Shown: positions 1 to 8,104 of the stretch, in pieces
Numbering within the stretch: position 1 is the first letter of the stretch
Layout: every line of letters begins with the position of its first letter
Assembly (NCBI GenBank): GCA_002725995.1
Contig: PBRQ01000067.1
Coordinates: 1 to 32,846, forward strand
Direction of reading: 5' to 3'
DNA: 32,846 bases
Origin: Gammaproteobacteria bacterium
GTDB taxonomy: Bacteria > Pseudomonadota > Gammaproteobacteria > Pseudomonadales > Azotimanducaceae
Notes under the pieces: model-generated
Database searches by the model: none
Seen by the model: only the letters and a program-made list of their open reading frames with translations
What the model was told of the DNA's origin: nothing
Made by a program: the position numbers and the translations under genes

Positions 1-389
1 CTGTCCTTCAGGGCCAAGCGTGAAGGACGGCATATCCGCATGTGCTCAGACTCATACGCTTGCAGACTTTGTACCAGGGTACCGCGACCCAGGATACTCT
101 CGATTACCAGGCGGTCTGCGGCATCTCCATCGTAGTGATTACTGATGATCTCACTCAGTTCTTTATCTTCAATATCATGTATACGGCCGATATATAGCGC
201 CGCATGTGTCCAAGGGCTCTGTGTGATCCAGCCAATGACATCACTTACCCTCGTCCTGCCTTCAATCAGCACCACGTCGCAGGGTTTCAGTTCATAACAA
301 ATACGCTCATAGTCGCTTAGGGGGTATTTCCTGGCGGACCTCTCGGAATTGAGCCAATTTATTAAGGGTTTGCTGATGAAATCGAACAC
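1..389 (-). CDS. YiiX/YebB-like permuted papain-fold protein (C-terminus cut by window edge)
   Basis: The minus strand reads openly from a GTG at 389 to the window edge, giving 129 residues of a longer protein. It shows the pattern of the permuted NlpC/P60 (papain-like, YiiX/'lipo-like') family: a short basic N-terminal helix, then KPCDVVLIEG (about 36-44), RVSDVIGWITQSPWTHAALYIG (about 47-68) with the expected catalytic His62 in the THAALYIG motif, and LVIES (about 94-98). The catalytic Cys of this permuted fold lies C-terminal and would be outside the window. Family members are thought to be amidases or hydrolases of cell-envelope or lipid substrates; the exact substrate is unknown. No ATG is available in frame, so GTG 389 is the best start. 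It is divergent from moaA, about 130 bases away. Confidence 0.75.
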   Translation of the reverse strand, partial: MFDFISKPLINWLNSERSARKYPLSDYERICYELKPCDVVLIEGRTRVSDVIGWITQSPWTHAALYIGRIHDIEDKELSEIISNHYDGDAADRLVIESILGRGTLVQSLQAYESEHMRICRPSRLALKD

Positions 390-521
390 GTCAACACTTA
401 ACCTTGTGGGGTGAAGCCGTTAGTTTAACAACTTGAGGAAGGAAGGAGGTAGCGAGGTTCTCACCTAATCTTTTTAATAAACTCATTACGTGCGATAATT
501 TTTAGTTCTAGGATTCGATTT

Positions 522-1484
522 ATGATTGTAGACAAGCTTGGAAGACGCTTTCGCAACCTGAGGGTTAGCCTGACGGCCGCCTGTAACTTTGCCTGTACCT
601 ATTGCGTGCCCGATGGAAAAAGGCTGATGAAAGCGCAGAATGAAATATCTAGCCCTGATCTAATAAAGGCGGTGACTTGTCTGCAGCAGGCCGCAGGGAT
701 AGACAAACTACGTATTACCGGTGGGGAACCGCTGGTTTCAGCAAAATTTGATGAGTTCCTGCTGGGCGTAATGCAATTGCCCCTTGATGATGTGAGTCTT
801 ACCACTAATGGTCAGCTACTGCTGAAAAAAAGTGCGGTTATCAGGGAGTCCGGCATAAGTCGGCTGAATATCAGCCTTGATTCGCTCAACCCACTGCGTT
901 TTAAGCAGTTGGCTCGTGGGGGGAACCTCAATACCGTGTTAGCAGGAATCGATGCCATGTTGGCTCTTGGCATCAAGCTTAAAATCAACATGGTGCCACT
1001 ACGTAACCAGAATGGCGGTGATATTATCCCCATGCTCGAGTACTGCCTTGAAAGGGGAATTGAACTCCGGTTCATTGAGCTAATGCGAATGGGACACATG
1101 TTGCACAGCAATAGCTTCCAGGCCGAATTTCTGCCTATGGCATCACTGCTTGATACAATTGGCACCCGCTATGAGTTTGAACGCACCAATGCCCCCTATG
1201 ATTCGACCGCAGCCCGCTTCAGAATCCCAGGTCAAGGGGTTTTCGGTATTATTGCTAATGAAAGTGAACCATTTTGTCACTCCTGTACAAGGTTGCGACT
1301 ATCTTCCGATGGATATCTATATGGGTGTCTGAGTAGTTCCCGTCGACTATATATTGGCGATTTGCTTAAACTGCCCCCGTATCAGATGCTGCCAGGGCTG
1401 CAGGGTATATTAATGAATGCCCTGGGGGACAAGAAAGAATCTTTTCAGGGTGAAACAACCGTTATGAAACTGATTGGAGGATAG
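522..1484 (+). CDS. moaA: GTP 3',8-cyclase MoaA (molybdenum cofactor biosynthesis)
   Basis: This radical-SAM enzyme starts molybdopterin synthesis by converting GTP to 3',8-cyclo-GTP in the cytoplasm, with MoaC as next step. The 320 residues fit the usual length. The radical-SAM cluster motif is C21-x3-C25-x2-C28, followed by ITGGEP (65-70). The second, GTP-binding cluster is C252-x2-C255-x13-C269 with the Arg-rich TRLRL between, and the protein ends in the conserved Gly-Gly that MoaA needs for activity. ATG 522 has AGGA about nine bases upstream. It stands alone, without moaC, moaD or moaE nearby. The molybdenum- or tungsten-dependent formate dehydrogenase at 10058-14430 would need its product, but the two are not in one operon. 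Confidence 0.93.
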   Translation: MIVDKLGRRFRNLRVSLTAACNFACTYCVPDGKRLMKAQNEISSPDLIKAVTCLQQAAGIDKLRITGGEPLVSAKFDEFLLGVMQLPLDDVSLTTNGQLLLKKSAVIRESGISRLNISLDSLNPLRFKQLARGGNLNTVLAGIDAMLALGIKLKINMVPLRNQNGGDIIPMLEYCLERGIELRFIELMRMGHMLHSNSFQAEFLPMASLLDTIGTRYEFERTNAPYDSTAARFRIPGQGVFGIIANESEPFCHSCTRLRLSSDGYLYGCLSSSRRLYIGDLLKLPPYQMLPGLQGILMNALGDKKESFQGETTVMKLIGG

Positions 1485-1569
1485 GAGCCATTTGGGGGTC
1501 AAGCCTTGAATTTTCTTCCAAATCTGCACATGATGTGACTACCTGAAGCTACCTTTCACAGGATATAAC

Positions 1570-1599
1570 GTAGCAGGATATGAAGTAGCAGGACATGAC
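1570..1599 (+). repeat. two 15-base imperfect tandem repeats upstream of the esterase-like gene
   Basis: Copies gtagcaggatatgaa (1570-1584) and gtagcaggacatgac (1585-1599) differ at two positions. A weaker third copy (acaggatataac) precedes them. They lie in the 160-base gap between moaA and the next gene, about 45 bases before its ATG. The role is unknown; it could be a binding site array or a replication-slippage product. Confidence 0.6.
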
Positions 1600-1645
1600 G
1601 GCCAATACGACATGACACGAAAAATGAACGGGCGGACTGGATTGA

Positions 1646-2560
1646 ATGTTGAACTATCCAAGCTTCCACAGTGAATTGATCTTGATTAGACGTCAACTAC
1701 GAACGATCCGTAGGCTGGCGTGCCTTCTTTCTATAGCAGCTTTTGCTTCCGCTGAGCAGGAAGCGCCTCCCTTCGAAATTACCCGCGATATCTACTATGG
1801 TGATGAGACTGTGGCTGATCGCAATTTACAGTCCCTGGATGTCTATTGGCAGAACAAGCAGCAGAAACTACCCGTTGTAGTCTATGTTCATGGGGGCGGA
1901 TGGGCCTTTGGTGATAATGCTGAAGTACATGAGAAACCGGGCTATTTTCTCTCTAAGGGAATCGCCTTTGTCAGTATGAACTACCGGCTGCGATGGGATC
2001 ACAGGATTTTTGATCAGGCCGAAGATATTGCTTCAGTGGTTGCATGGATCAAGAGCAATGCTGAGGCCTACAGTCTGGATGCTGATAAAATCATTCTCAT
2101 GGGACATGCGGCCGGTGCACATTTGGTTTCACTGGTCGCAACTAATCAAAGCTACTTGAAAGTAGCAGGGCTGGCGCTTGGAGATATTACTAGCGTTGTT
2201 GCAATTGATACTGCCAGTTTTGATATTAATCGATTGATGATTGACCTGGGCAGTTTTGTTGAGCGGCGTCAACATCAATTGATTTTTGAAAGTGAAGAAG
2301 AAGTCTGGAAACAATCGTTACCCATTCATCATGTATCAAGTGATAAGAATATTCCTTCCTTTGCAATCATTTACGCTGCACAGCAAGAAGAAACTAAGCT
2401 CCAAGCGATGGGTTTTGCCAAGAAACTCAGTGCTGCTGATGTTGAAGCAATTATGATTCCTGGCAATGAGAGAACAGCCCAGCCAGTTAATGAAGAGCTT
2501 GGTAAAACCGGGGACGTTTATACTCATGCACTCATGGCTTTCCTTTGCGCCAAAATTTGA
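1646..2560 (+). CDS. exported alpha/beta hydrolase of the carboxylesterase (BD-FAE) type, nucleophile Ser replaced by Ala
   Basis: The 304 residues begin with a signal peptide (basic 15-23, hydrophobic LACLLSIAAFASA, likely cut after residue 37), so it should act outside the cytoplasm. The alpha/beta-hydrolase core is clear: HGGGW oxyanion loop (82-86), MNYRL, ILMGHAAGAH (150-159). In active relatives the elbow is G-x-S-x-G, but here it is G-H-A-A-G, with Ala155 (codon gcg at 2108-2110) where the nucleophile belongs. The C-terminal stretch TAQPVNEELG, where relatives carry the catalytic His (H-x-x-[IV]-N), also lacks His. The reading frame is otherwise intact, so this looks like a pseudoenzyme rather than a dead gene. 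TTG 1676 is an alternative start giving a shorter signal peptide. It is followed closely by the PHP gene. Confidence 0.8.
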   Translation: MLNYPSFHSELILIRRQLRTIRRLACLLSIAAFASAEQEAPPFEITRDIYYGDETVADRNLQSLDVYWQNKQQKLPVVVYVHGGGWAFGDNAEVHEKPGYFLSKGIAFVSMNYRLRWDHRIFDQAEDIASVVAWIKSNAEAYSLDADKIILMGHAAGAHLVSLVATNQSYLKVAGLALGDITSVVAIDTASFDINRLMIDLGSFVERRQHQLIFESEEEVWKQSLPIHHVSSDKNIPSFAIIYAAQQEETKLQAMGFAKKLSAADVEAIMIPGNERTAQPVNEELGKTGDVYTHALMAFLCAKI

Positions 2561-4877
2561 TTTCCTCCAGTTGAACCTTGTCATCAAGCCTAAGAACCTC
2601 CCTCTCATTGTCTGCCTATTGTTGTCCTGTGCGGTTACCGCAGGTCCCCGCGAAGACTACTATCTCGAAACTGGCCTAGCCTCAGAGAACATCAAGCGAA
2701 AAGCATCCTTGCTCCTGCAATGGAGCCAACAGCTACAGGGCCGGGGCATAAAAATGCCCACGGAACTCTATGCGACTATTTCTCGCGCCGAGTATGCGCA
2801 GAGTTCGGATGAACTGGATCAATATGCAACCGAACTAGCGATCTTGCAGGATACCCCGGAAAAGTTAGGGACAAGTGTTCTTTCTCCGATTGATATCAAT
2901 CGTGTTGGGGAGAAAGTCAAAATAGTTCAGACCTATGTTGTGGGAACAACTCTAGCGGTGGGCAGTGGAATACTGATAGCCAAGCACTGGCAACATGACA
3001 TCCACCTGCAGGCAGAAAATGAGGGGCTCGCGAATTATATTTCGGCAGAGACCAGCAATCCTGAAGTTATGCTAAAGATAAGCCAAACAGTACACAAAGG
3101 AATACATGGCAGCCCTTTTGGTCTGGTTAGCCTCCCCTTGGTTGAGGTTGTTGCAGGTGAACTGCATGCGGGTGACAGAGTAATGATCCATTACGGTGCC
3201 GGTCAAAAAGGCTTCAAATTACCAGAGTTCCCTGTTGCACAGATGATTTTGCCGCTGTATTTTCGAATGGAACCGTCCGGACACTTTTACATGATCCCGA
3301 CTTCGAGTTTTAACGTAGTTGCTGGACCACCTGCGCGCTTAGCAGTTATTGCGCCATCTATAGTCAAGACCAATCAGTTGTTTTCACTTTCCGTACGGGT
3401 TGAGGATAAGTTTGGAAATATTGCCTGGGGACCGGCTCCCTCACTGGATATTAATCTGGATGGTGTATTTCAACGTCGAATCGAGACCCCTGGCACCAAT
3501 GTGAATCTGGTGGAGGGGCTAGGCTTTAGGCAGCAGGGGTTACACAATATTACTGTTCGGTCGGGTGGCGGCGGTCTGGTCGGGCATTCGAACCCCGTTC
3601 TTGTCAGAGATGATGGTGATCTAAAAATATCCTGGGCGAATCTGCACGCTCACTCAAATCGAAGCGATGGACTCCAGTCAGTTGAGGAAATTGAGACCGA
3701 GGCCTGGGGCCTTTTCGATGTGGCGCTCGTTACGGACCATGACAACTATATGTTTTTTGGTAATAGTGATGCAGCGCGTGAATTCAGTCAGCCTCTAGCC
3801 AGAGGCGGACATCATCTGGTAGTTCCACACTCGCCGCCAATTGTAATAGCGCTGCCGGAAATTCCTTCCGATCACCGCTCGCTTATCAATCCCAGCCTTG
3901 TCGAAATCCGCTCCGGGTCAAGTAGCTACGAGTGGTTTGGGCAGCATTTTGCAGGTATGGGGTACCGAGTGGGTTTTGCCGGCAGCCAGACATCACATCT
4001 TTCAGGCAAGAATAGTGACGCGTCTCAGACCGCGATTCTGGTATCGGGAGACGAAAACTGGAAACAAGCCGTCAGTGCCCGCAGGACGTATGTAACGTCT
4101 GGCCCAAAATCGATTTTGCTCACAAAATTAAATGGCGGGGATCCAGGTAGCAGGGTAGAGCAGTCTTCAAGACGGCACATTTATGGGGAGGTGTTTGCAA
4201 CAGCGGGAATCGACGCTATAGAACTCATCAGAAATGGAACTGCCATTGATCATTACAAATTCAAAGACAGTGAAGGTGCCTTGCAAGTAAAAGTTACACT
4301 GGGTTCAGATAGCCGGCCCGTTGCTGCAGGTTGGGATATGCCCAGGAATGGCAGAGAGTGGCTCGGGTACCTCCGTGTTATAGGAGCACGAATTTCATCG
4401 ATCAGTGCTTCTGGTATTGAGAAAAACAACCGATCCGATATTGTTATCAATCCAACAGAGCCTTCGCGCATTGATTTTATTACCTGGACACATGGTACTG
4501 AAAGCAGCTTTGTAGTTTCGTTGGTTGAAATAGCTGATCAGGAAGTGATGTTCGAGGTAAGTTTAAAAGAAGGCTTTGAGGATGTCGATTTATTGCCAGA
4601 GCTCAGAAAACCGGCGGTAACCAAGGGGTTTAAACAACTCCTATCCCTAAATGACATTGGAGGTGATAGTATCACTCGTACTATTGACGTGGATGGCTAT
4701 TCTGATTTTGTGCGTTTTGAGATGACGAACACGGGTAGACCACGCCACCAGTCATTTTCGTTTGTGGACACCCGTATGACGGAGATTGGCGACTATTACT
4801 ACGTCAGAGTTAAGCAGATCAATGACCATATCTTATGGTCTAGTCCGATATATGTTGGAGGCTTCGATGTACAGTAA
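2526..4877 (+). CDS. exported PHP / DUF3604-type metallohydrolase-like protein
   Basis: About 780 residues. A signal peptide (NLPLIVCLLLSCAVTAG) precedes the mature part. The first 350 residues are a beta-rich region without a family I recognise. The PHP-type core follows: NLHAHSNRSDG (about 372-382) with the H-x-H metal ligands and TDHDN (about 403-407), then SLVEIRSGSS...EW and ARRTYVTSGP, both typical of DUF3604 proteins. The middle of the usual metal site (the EW/GGHRN segment between HDN and the LVEI strand) seems contracted. Substrate unknown. The start is uncertain: ATG 2526 overlaps the upstream gene, while TTG 2571 lies just after its stop and gives a cleaner signal peptide. It shares an operon with the esterase-like and TraB-like genes. 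Confidence 0.75.
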   Translation: MHSWLSFAPKFDFLQLNLVIKPKNLPLIVCLLLSCAVTAGPREDYYLETGLASENIKRKASLLLQWSQQLQGRGIKMPTELYATISRAEYAQSSDELDQYATELAILQDTPEKLGTSVLSPIDINRVGEKVKIVQTYVVGTTLAVGSGILIAKHWQHDIHLQAENEGLANYISAETSNPEVMLKISQTVHKGIHGSPFGLVSLPLVEVVAGELHAGDRVMIHYGAGQKGFKLPEFPVAQMILPLYFRMEPSGHFYMIPTSSFNVVAGPPARLAVIAPSIVKTNQLFSLSVRVEDKFGNIAWGPAPSLDINLDGVFQRRIETPGTNVNLVEGLGFRQQGLHNITVRSGGGGLVGHSNPVLVRDDGDLKISWANLHAHSNRSDGLQSVEEIETEAWGLFDVALVTDHDNYMFFGNSDAAREFSQPLARGGHHLVVPHSPPIVIALPEIPSDHRSLINPSLVEIRSGSSSYEWFGQHFAGMGYRVGFAGSQTSHLSGKNSDASQTAILVSGDENWKQAVSARRTYVTSGPKSILLTKLNGGDPGSRVEQSSRRHIYGEVFATAGIDAIELIRNGTAIDHYKFKDSEGALQVKVTLGSDSRPVAAGWDMPRNGREWLGYLRVIGARISSISASGIEKNNRSDIVINPTEPSRIDFITWTHGTESSFVVSLVEIADQEVMFEVSLKEGFEDVDLLPELRKPAVTKGFKQLLSLNDIGGDSITRTIDVDGYSDFVRFEMTNTGRPRHQSFSFVDTRMTEIGDYYYVRVKQINDHILWSSPIYVGGFDVQ

Positions 4878-5769
4878 GTATGCTCGGACTCTGGGTGCCT
4901 CTACAACAATCCTGTTTGGTTTATTGCTGTTTGCGACGGCTCAGTCTGAAGAAAGAAAGCTCTGCCTCTGGTCGTTTGAGGGCGAGGAAAGCCAGATATA
5001 TATGCTTGGCTCTATTCATGCGATGAGAAAGAGTATGTATCCCCTTGCATCACCTATCGTTCGTGCATTTAACCAGTCCGACAAGGTTGTATTTGAGGTA
5101 GATCTGACGAGGTTAAATGCCCCTGAGATGAACAAGGTGATGCAGGAGAAGGGGATGTATGAAAGGCCTGACACAATAGAAAAGGATCTTCAGTCAGAGA
5201 CTTTCACCTTGCTCAAGGATTATTTAAAGGCAAACCAGGTACCACTGGCTCAGGTTGAACGAATGAAACCCTGGTACCTGATGTTGACTATCGGGCAGCG
5301 AGAGTTGAGCAGACTTGGGTTTGATGCTGAGCTGGGCATCGACCGATATCTGCAGCAGCTTGCCCTGCATGAGGGAAAGGAGATCCTTCAACTGGAAACC
5401 TTTGGTGAGCAGATTAATATCCTGTCAAGCGACTCCATTGAACTGCAGGAACTATCACTTCGAGTGTCTCTCGAGGAAAGGCAAAATGTGGCACAGGATC
5501 TGAACGAGTTGCTCGCCGCATGGGAGCAGGGGAATGCCGACAAGATGCTCGATCTGACCCTTCAATCTACGCTCCGGTACCCCGAATTGACAAAGCAGAT
5601 GGATAACTTGATTGACAAACGAAACGTGAGAATGGCTCAAAGAATCCGCGACTACGCGGACACTTCTAACACTTACCTCATCGTTGTGGGTGCGCTGCAT
5701 ATGGGTGGAAAGAATGGCATCATCAGACTTCTGCAGGATGACTACCAGATAACACAGCTGACATATTGA
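4867..5769 (+). CDS. TraB/GumN family protein, exported
   Basis: The 300-residue protein belongs to the TraB/GumN family (PF01963, distantly related to the Tiki metalloproteases). It has a signal peptide (ILFGLLLFATAQS), an early MLGSIHAMRKSMYPL segment carrying the G-x-x-H motif, VVFEVDLTRL, and the C-terminal VVGALHMGGKNGI that completes the two conserved metal-site repeats. ATG 4867 is chosen because GGAGG lies at ideal spacing upstream; it overlaps the end of the PHP gene by 11 bases, which suggests translational coupling. The family acts in the periplasm or membrane, with bacterial substrates unknown. An upstream in-frame start at 4786 exists but would bury the signal peptide. Confidence 0.85.
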   Translation: MYSKYARTLGASTTILFGLLLFATAQSEERKLCLWSFEGEESQIYMLGSIHAMRKSMYPLASPIVRAFNQSDKVVFEVDLTRLNAPEMNKVMQEKGMYERPDTIEKDLQSETFTLLKDYLKANQVPLAQVERMKPWYLMLTIGQRELSRLGFDAELGIDRYLQQLALHEGKEILQLETFGEQINILSSDSIELQELSLRVSLEERQNVAQDLNELLAAWEQGNADKMLDLTLQSTLRYPELTKQMDNLIDKRNVRMAQRIRDYADTSNTYLIVVGALHMGGKNGIIRLLQDDYQITQLTY

Positions 5770-5791
5770 TTGCTTAAGCGCGAGCAGTTTT

Positions 5792-5940
5792 CTAACAGGC
5801 TGCTGAATAGCAGAATGTTAGACCGATACATGGATGTATCGACCGCAAATTAACGATGTGAGGTTGTTGATTTGTCGCGAACGGGCAGAGGCCCGCGACC
5901 CTAAAAAAGTGCAGGGAGCACTTTTTTAGTAACCTGTTAG
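5792..5940. repeat. 149-base palindromic repeat element with four hairpins and inverted termini
   Basis: The segment starts CTAACAGG (5792-5799) and ends with its complement CCTGTTAG (5933-5940). Inside are four successive hairpins: CTAACA-gg-CTGCT/AGCAG-aa-TGTTAG (5792-5821), CGATACAT/ATGTATCG (5824-5841), a GC-rich GTCG/CGAC plus CGGGC/GCCCG stem with a bulge (5874-5899), and a perfect 12-bp stem CTAAAAAAGTGC/GCACTTTTTTAG (5901-5929). No open reading frame explains it. The layout resembles a miniature element or REP/BIME-type interspersed repeat. Its last hairpin could stop transcription in either direction, insulating the TraB operon from gloA. Confidence 0.65.
5901..5929 (+). terminator. 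terminator-like hairpin, 12-bp perfect stem
   Basis: Stem 5901-5912 pairs perfectly with 5918-5929 around a five-base loop. The descending arm ends in TTTTTTAG, so the T-run lies within the stem as in bidirectional terminators. It sits about 20 bases before the gloA start and is part of the larger repeat element, so termination is an inference. Confidence 0.45.
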
Positions 5941-5949
5941 GGAGAAATA

Positions 5950-6372
5950 ATGAAATACCTTCATACAATGGTTCGTGTACAGAACATCGATGAATCGTTG
6001 GCTTTTTATTGCGACAAGCTGGGATTGCAACTGCTGAATCGATATGACAGTGAGCAGGGGAGGTTTTCGTTGATCTTCCTGGCGGCCCCAGGCGATGAGG
6101 AGGCTCAGGTGGAACTAACCTACAACTGGGATGGTGATGCCTTGGGTGAAGGCAGCAGGAATTTTGGCCACCTTGCGTACGCCGTCGAAAACATCTACGA
6201 AACATGTCAGCGCCTTGTTGACGGCGGTGTAACCATCAACCGGCCGCCACGGGATGGACATATGGCTTTCGTCAGATCACCAGACAATATTTCCATCGAG
6301 CTACTGCAATCCGGTGAGTCGCTGAACCCAGTAGAACCCTGGACCTCAATGGAGAATACTGGAGATTGGTAA
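5950..6372 (+). CDS. gloA: lactoylglutathione lyase (glyoxalase I)
   Basis: Glyoxalase I isomerises the hemithioacetal of methylglyoxal and glutathione to S-lactoylglutathione in the cytoplasm. The 140 residues fit the bacterial short form. The metal ligands known from E. coli GloA are at matching places: His5 (MKYLHTMVRV), Glu55 (QVELTYNW), His74 (FGHLAYAV) and Glu117 (ISIELLQ). FYCDKLG and SPDNISIEL are also typical. ATG 5950 has GGGAG six bases upstream. The phosphatase gene follows after four bases and is probably co-transcribed. Confidence 0.93.
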   Translation: MKYLHTMVRVQNIDESLAFYCDKLGLQLLNRYDSEQGRFSLIFLAAPGDEEAQVELTYNWDGDALGEGSRNFGHLAYAVENIYETCQRLVDGGVTINRPPRDGHMAFVRSPDNISIELLQSGESLNPVEPWTSMENTGDW

Positions 6373-6376
6373 GCCT

Positions 6377-7090
6377 ATGAGCGTCAAACAAACAACCTTC
6401 TACCTTATTCGTCACGGCGAGATTGATGCCAATGTCGATCATCGCTGGCATGGATCAACCGATAGCGAGCTTAACGAGAAGGGAAGAGAACAGGCTGAGC
6501 AAATGGCGATACATGTAGCCTCGCAGCATTCGGAAATTGTTGCCGTCTACCACTCTAATCTGCAAAGGACCCGGAATACTGCTGCTCCCTTGGCAAAGAG
6601 GCTCAACCTGGAAGCAAAAGTTGAGGCTGGATTGCAGGAATATGCCGTTGGGCAATTAGAGAACGTGCTGATGGAGGAAATCATCACCAAACACCGGTTT
6701 TTTGAAGAACTCGCTGAGGATCAGGATTTTGCACCCGATGGTGGAGAGTCTCCGAATGAGGTTTGCCTTAGGATGATAGAAGCGCTGACGCGCCTTGGTG
6801 TGCGCCATACCGGTGAGGCTATCGCTATTGTCAGTCATGGGGCCGCTATGGGTATTGCGTTGGCCCACCTTCTGGAAAATCGTGTTTTTCCATTTCATGA
6901 CTATCACATGGAGAATACCGGCTACAGCAGGCTGATCTGGTCTTCTGAACCCAGGTTGGATATTTTTAATGCCTGCGGTCATCTGCCTGGTGAGACAGAT
7001 TCTTCCCGTGAGGGGAAACCATTGTCCCTTGGCTCTTTAGCCCGGTTTAGTCCAACTCCAGAGAACTCAGCCAACCAGTCAGATCCCTGA
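6377..7090 (+). CDS. histidine phosphatase family protein (phosphoglycerate-mutase-like)
   Basis: The 237-residue protein shows the LIRHGEID motif at 10-17 with the phospho-accepting His13, an HSNLQRTRNTA segment carrying the conserved Arg, and the second active-site His in AIVSHGAAMGIAL. These define the branch-1 histidine phosphatases; members act on phosphosugars, alpha-ribazole phosphate and other small phosphoesters, and I cannot assign the substrate. It follows gloA by four bases. The last 14 codons overlap the convergent lipase-like gene by 44 bases, and the final 30 residues are low in family character, so the C-terminus may have been extended by loss of an earlier stop. Confidence 0.83.
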   Translation: MSVKQTTFYLIRHGEIDANVDHRWHGSTDSELNEKGREQAEQMAIHVASQHSEIVAVYHSNLQRTRNTAAPLAKRLNLEAKVEAGLQEYAVGQLENVLMEEIITKHRFFEELAEDQDFAPDGGESPNEVCLRMIEALTRLGVRHTGEAIAIVSHGAAMGIALAHLLENRVFPFHDYHMENTGYSRLIWSSEPRLDIFNACGHLPGETDSSREGKPLSLGSLARFSPTPENSANQSDP

Positions 7091-7961
7091 TCACCTCATC
7101 GCGGTTGGTTTCGTTTAGCATTTCATGGCGACCACCCGCGTAAAACTGAGTTGTAACCTGTAGTCCCTGTAGACGATAGAGCTCCAGCATTCTGTCAATA
7201 TTCTTCATGCCATTGTGTATTGGGTCAGCGTTTCCAGAGAAAAGATACGTGGGAAAACTGGTGGGAATTCTTGCTACTGATTCAGCTTTCCAATTTGCAC
7301 GTTCAGCGCTAAACAGGTCACACAGGCTCATGGGGCAGGGTACGAATCCACATAGTGGATCACTCACGTATTCGGTGACCTGGGCAGGATCCCTGGACAG
7401 CCACTCATAACCGGTACAGCCCTCTGCATCAAAGCCCTTGTTGTTGCCGCCAAATATTAGGTTCTGCAGTAAGCTGCTTTCTTTCTTGCCCCCGATTCGC
7501 CATCGCTCAATTTGAGTAATACTCTGCACCAGCCACATCTGGAATGGGCTTCCGGCACCTAGTGAGCCGGACAAAATAAGTGCATCAATAGCCTCTCCAT
7601 GTCTTGTGACATATTGCTGCGCCATCATGGCGCCCATGCTGTGGCCAAAGAGGATGAGTGGTGTATCCGGGTGTTCTTTTTTTGCTTGCACCAGAATTTC
7701 GTTTAAATCGAGAATAGCCCGATTCCACCCGTCAGTACCGAAATCGCCAAGGGTTTCCGCTGTCTGGCCATGGCCGCGATGATCATTGGCGGTTACCTCA
7801 TACTGAGCTTCATTTAGTTGCTTTGCTGTCCAGTCGTACCGTGCGCCATGTTCACCCATACCATGTGCAATATGGATCATAGCTCTGGGCTTGGAACTGG
7901 TTGCCCATAGATAACAATGTACGGCTTTTCCATCGCTGGCTGTGTGCTTGAATGTGTTCAT
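7047..7961 (-). CDS. alpha/beta hydrolase, monoacylglycerol lipase / lysophospholipase type
   Basis: The 304 residues match the Hydrolase_4 (serine aminopeptidase S33, monoacylglycerol lipase-like) family. The complete catalytic machinery is present: HGMGEHGARY (33-42), GHSMGA with nucleophile Ser108, Asp246 in SGNADPIHNG and His279 in GGRHEML. No signal peptide is seen, so it is probably cytoplasmic, hydrolysing monoacylglycerols or lysophospholipids. ATG 7961 has AGGAG about ten bases upstream. It converges on the phosphatase gene with a 44-base overlap of coding ends. Confidence 0.87.
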   Translation of the reverse strand: MNTFKHTASDGKAVHCYLWATSSKPRAMIHIAHGMGEHGARYDWTAKQLNEAQYEVTANDHRGHGQTAETLGDFGTDGWNRAILDLNEILVQAKKEHPDTPLILFGHSMGAMMAQQYVTRHGEAIDALILSGSLGAGSPFQMWLVQSITQIERWRIGGKKESSLLQNLIFGGNNKGFDAEGCTGYEWLSRDPAQVTEYVSDPLCGFVPCPMSLCDLFSAERANWKAESVARIPTSFPTYLFSGNADPIHNGMKNIDRMLELYRLQGLQVTTQFYAGGRHEMLNETNRDEVIRDLTGWLSSLELD

Positions 7962-8104
7962 TGCTGAGAAGCTCCTGTGGGTAGCATGGAGTCTTCATTA
8001 GGGAAGGTCCAGTGCTTTGTGCTGGCGCTTATTCAATACGAGGGTTGTTTTGCATGAGAGAGGCAAAATAGAATGAGGGTCAATCAAATTGGTACGGGTG
8101 CTCA

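Noticed and set aside
442-449. Perfect AAGGAGGT ribosome binding sequence on the plus strand
   Set aside because: No ATG, GTG or TTG follows at a useful distance and no frame opens there, so it is probably chance in a purine-rich stretch.
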